From Chloroflexota bacterium (GTDB lineage Bacteria; Chloroflexota; Anaerolineae; UBA4142): a stretch of DNA of 44,318 bases. The stretch's first letter is position 1; each line of letters begins with the position of its first letter. This document shows, in pieces, positions 42,297-44,318 of this stretch. The position numbers and the translations under genes are program-made. The stretch is taken from the NCBI GenBank assembly GCA_016865935.1, contig VGOB01000009.1, positions 1 to 44,318 of the forward strand. The letters are read 5' to 3'. The notes under the pieces were generated by a model. That model was not told the origin of the DNA. It saw only the letters and a program-made list of their open reading frames with translations, and searched no databases.

Positions 42297-43675
42297 TGCG
42301 TTTCGGGGCAGACAAGTATCGTCAATGGGTTTTCATTTTGATTTGCGCGATTTACCTCGCGCTGGCGTTCGCGTATGCGATTCTGGTGCCGCCGTGGGAA
42401 GCGCCCGACGAACCGGCGCATTATCTTTACGTAATGCAATTAGCGGAACGCGCGCGTCCGCCGCTTGAACCTGCTGTGCGCCAGAGAGACAGTTTTTGTC
42501 GCGACTATCCTTACCTTTCTTCAAATTATGAATGGTTTCAACCCGCGCTGGGGTATCTGCCCGCCGCAGTGATTTACAAAACATTGGATATACTCGCGCC
42601 CGGCAGTTTGCCGCGCTGGATTCCGCCGCTCAATCCGCAATTCTGCTCTGACGCGTCTACTCATCCCAATCTTTTCACCCATCCTAGTCTCAAGGTATTT
42701 GAGGTTTGGAAAAATGGCTGGGGGTTGTTGGTGATCAGAATTTACCTGTCGCTGCTCGGTCTCGTGGTCATCTACGCGACGTACCGAATTGGATGCATCT
42801 GTGACAAAAACGAGGGCTGGCTGGGGATCGTCGCGGCGGGATGGGTGGCGTTTCTCCCCCAATTTACGTTCGTCAACGCGAACGCGCGAAGTGATACTTT
42901 GACGAACGCCATCGCTGCGCTCGTCTTTCTGCTGGCAATCTTGATGCAAACGTCGCCCGCGCGGATCAACAAACTCGCGCTGGGCATCGGTGTTTTGCTG
43001 GGACTTGGGTTGCTCAGTAAGTACACTTTTGTTTACATCGTTCCAGTGGCTTTGCTTGCCGCTATGCTCACAAATCCGCGCGCGTCGCGCGTCTGGCTCA
43101 AACCCGCGACATTGATGGTATTGCCAGCGCTCGTTCTTGTCGCGACGTACTATTTGACTTTTAACGAGGCGCGCGTTGCGCTCACCTACACATTCGATTC
43201 GATGCTACAAGTAAAACCCAACGCGCTAACCTGGGATTACGTGACAAAAATCTTCCAACCGCTTTTCGTTGATTTTTTCTTCGCGCGCTTTGGCTGGGCT
43301 AACATCGCGGTTCCGGCAACCTGGAGTCGTGTTGCGCTCGGCGGCTGGATCATCGGCGCGATGATCTCGCTCACCCAAGTGTGGCGTCAACGCAAACAGC
43401 CAGAGACGACGATCCTCAAAATCATCGCGCTGCTGAGTGTCGGAATATTCCTTGCGGTAACCGGAGTATATCGTTTCAACCTTTCACAGTTCCAACCGCA
43501 AGGACGATTCTTGTTCCCGGTGATTGTTGCCTGGGCGGTGTTTGGCTTTTGGGGCTGGTGGCAAGTCCTCTCCGCGCGCGGTAAGAAGATCGTGACGATT
43601 GCCGCGCTCGGCTTTATGCTCGCCTTCAACCTGTATGCGCTCTTGTTCGTCCTCGTCCCCGCCTACTACAAATAG
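42296..43675 (+). CDS. DUF2142-like polytopic membrane protein
   Basis: A 459-residue protein with about ten membrane helices. The N-terminal loop [15 protein letters not shown] and the late [14 protein letters not shown] are hallmarks of DUF2142-type membrane proteins, which resemble GT-C glycosyltransferases. The Glu/Asp pair after the first helix is the likely active or substrate-binding site. Residues about 60-140 form an outside loop with two Cys. The ATG at 42296 follows the -10 hexamer closely, giving a leaderless transcript. It is divergent from the GT2 gene, and probably part of the same surface-glycan function. Confidence 0.85.
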   Translation: MRFGADKYRQWVFILICAIYLALAFAYAILVPPWEAPDEPAHYLYVMQLAERARPPLEPAVRQRDSFCRDYPYLSSNYEWFQPALGYLPAAVIYKTLDILAPGSLPRWIPPLNPQFCSDASTHPNLFTHPSLKVFEVWKNGWGLLVIRIYLSLLGLVVIYATYRIGCICDKNEGWLGIVAAGWVAFLPQFTFVNANARSDTLTNAIAALVFLLAILMQTSPARINKLALGIGVLLGLGLLSKYTFVYIVPVALLAAMLTNPRASRVWLKPATLMVLPALVLVATYYLTFNEARVALTYTFDSMLQVKPNALTWDYVTKIFQPLFVDFFFARFGWANIAVPATWSRVALGGWIIGAMISLTQVWRQRKQPETTILKIIALLSVGIFLAVTGVYRFNLSQFQPQGRFLFPVIVAWAVFGFWGWWQVLSARGKKIVTIAALGFMLAFNLYALLFVLVPAYYK

Positions 43676-43679
43676 CGCG

Positions 43680-44318
43680 TCACTTGGCAGGCAAACAAAT
43701 CGTCATCTCACGCGTCTTGGGCGAAACAAATGCTTGACGATTGCGCGGCACGCCTTTGAGTCCCTCGATTGACAAGCCCGATTGCGCGGGCGCGTAAAAC
43801 TCCAAACGCACGCGCCGCTCGGCGGGGCAACTGGCTGGCACCGGTTGATACACCGGCAATGCGGTCGAAATCGTTTGCCGCTTTGGCGAAGCGGGAAGTT
43901 GGGCGGGCGCGTACGGTCGCGTCGAACCACTCGGCAGGGCTTGGACGTACTGTTTCCAGAACGTGCCCAGTGCAGAAATCCCTTGCGCGGGATACGTACA
44001 AGTTTTCGCGCCGGAGGGTCCCAAGCCCGAATAGAACAGCGAGCCATTGTACCACTCCCAGAACGCGCCATCCTCACATTTGCCATCATCGTAATCCAGA
44101 CTCCACCAGTTCCAACGTTGCATCAACCGATTGCCATCTGTCGGATAACCGATGCTCGCATCAGTCTGGTTTAGAAAATAGTTGAACGATGGATACAGAA
44201 AACTATCGCGCACTTGTTCAGGTGTGAACGGGCAGCCGGTCGTATTGGGGTAAGTTGGACATTCGATCCACGCGGGCATATTCACGCCGTACTCGTTCGT
44301 AATGAGCGGCTTGTTGCG
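43680..44318 (-). CDS. Glycoside hydrolase-like protein, C-terminal part
   Basis: The 3' end of a gene whose start lies beyond the window. 212 residues are visible. The frame is open to the last base and reads RNKPLITNEYGVNMP at the edge; an Ile-Thr-(x)-Glu-Tyr-Gly strand end is typical of clan GH-A hydrolases, with the Glu as candidate nucleophile. Then come Trp-rich segments (RLMQRWNWWSLDYDD, DGAFWEWYNGSLFYSGLG), a Pro/Thr linker and a small beta domain (RVRLEFYAPAQSGLSIEGL). Probably an exported glycan hydrolase with a C-terminal accessory domain. It converges with the DUF2142 gene, only four bases apart. Family assignment is tentative. Confidence 0.65.
   Translation of the reverse strand, partial: RNKPLITNEYGVNMPAWIECPTYPNTTGCPFTPEQVRDSFLYPSFNYFLNQTDASIGYPTDGNRLMQRWNWWSLDYDDGKCEDGAFWEWYNGSLFYSGLGPSGAKTCTYPAQGISALGTFWKQYVQALPSGSTRPYAPAQLPASPKRQTISTALPVYQPVPASCPAERRVRLEFYAPAQSGLSIEGLKGVPRNRQAFVSPKTREMTICLPAK

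Overview
The window reads as chromosome of an uncultured, GC-rich member of the Chloroflexota (Anaerolineae-like). This is an inference from lipoproteins with long Ala/Pro/Thr linkers, exported proteins carrying YLPII(Y/M)(K/R)-type motifs, an NADPH:F420 reductase, a LuxR-membrane-kelch protein and heavy use of GCGCG-rich codons. No rRNA, tRNA, CRISPR array, transposase or phage gene was found. No gene-free stretch exceeds about 185 bases.

Layout. (1) 1-12046, plus strand: a polysaccharide-lyase locus with a LacI repressor, an SDR oxidoreductase, a cytosolic heparinase II/III-like lyase, a GH88 unsaturated uronyl hydrolase, two ABC sugar permeases, a sugar-binding lipoprotein and a large lyase lipoprotein. 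The products suggest cutting a uronate-containing glycan outside, importing the fragments, finishing the cut inside and reducing the released sugar. No transporter ATPase is present. (2) 12111-15612: a GNAT-like protein, a small membrane protein and a full-length Rel. (3) 15681-27624, minus strand: a nitrogen/purine-catabolism-like block (npdG, ssnA, two fold-type II PLP enzymes, carbamate kinase, a YgeW-like and an aspartate-type carbamoyltransferase). It is headed by a GntR/HutC regulator with a near-perfect sigma70 promoter and a palindromic operator. A DUF4062 / HEPN / nucleotidyltransferase islet splits the block, and two four-helix-bundle (S23/IVP family) genes are inserted in it. (4) 27794-33159: a phosphoesterase, exported proteins and the LuxR-kelch protein. 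(5) 33290-42257, minus strand: a surface-glycan operon of glycosyltransferases, methyltransferases, a flippase-like protein and large membrane proteins. About 30.8-38.9 kb is visibly less GCGCG-rich. (6) 42296-44318: a DUF2142-type membrane protein and a truncated glycoside hydrolase.

The most striking signal is not a gene family. At about twenty places there are arrays of 7-8 bp tandem units, often in inverted pairs. They lie between genes, define starts and stops of genes, or sit in frame inside proteins (lyase, SsnA, threonine-synthase-like protein, membrane protein). Both four-helix-bundle genes lie exactly between inverted arrays of the same unit, and several other inverted pairs look like the same structure without a gene. 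I infer a mobile, array-flanked cassette whose cargo is an IVP-type protein. A second family, an 82-88 bp palindromic element starting TGTCATTGCG, occurs four times. Both repeat families appear to be missing from the lower-GC island.
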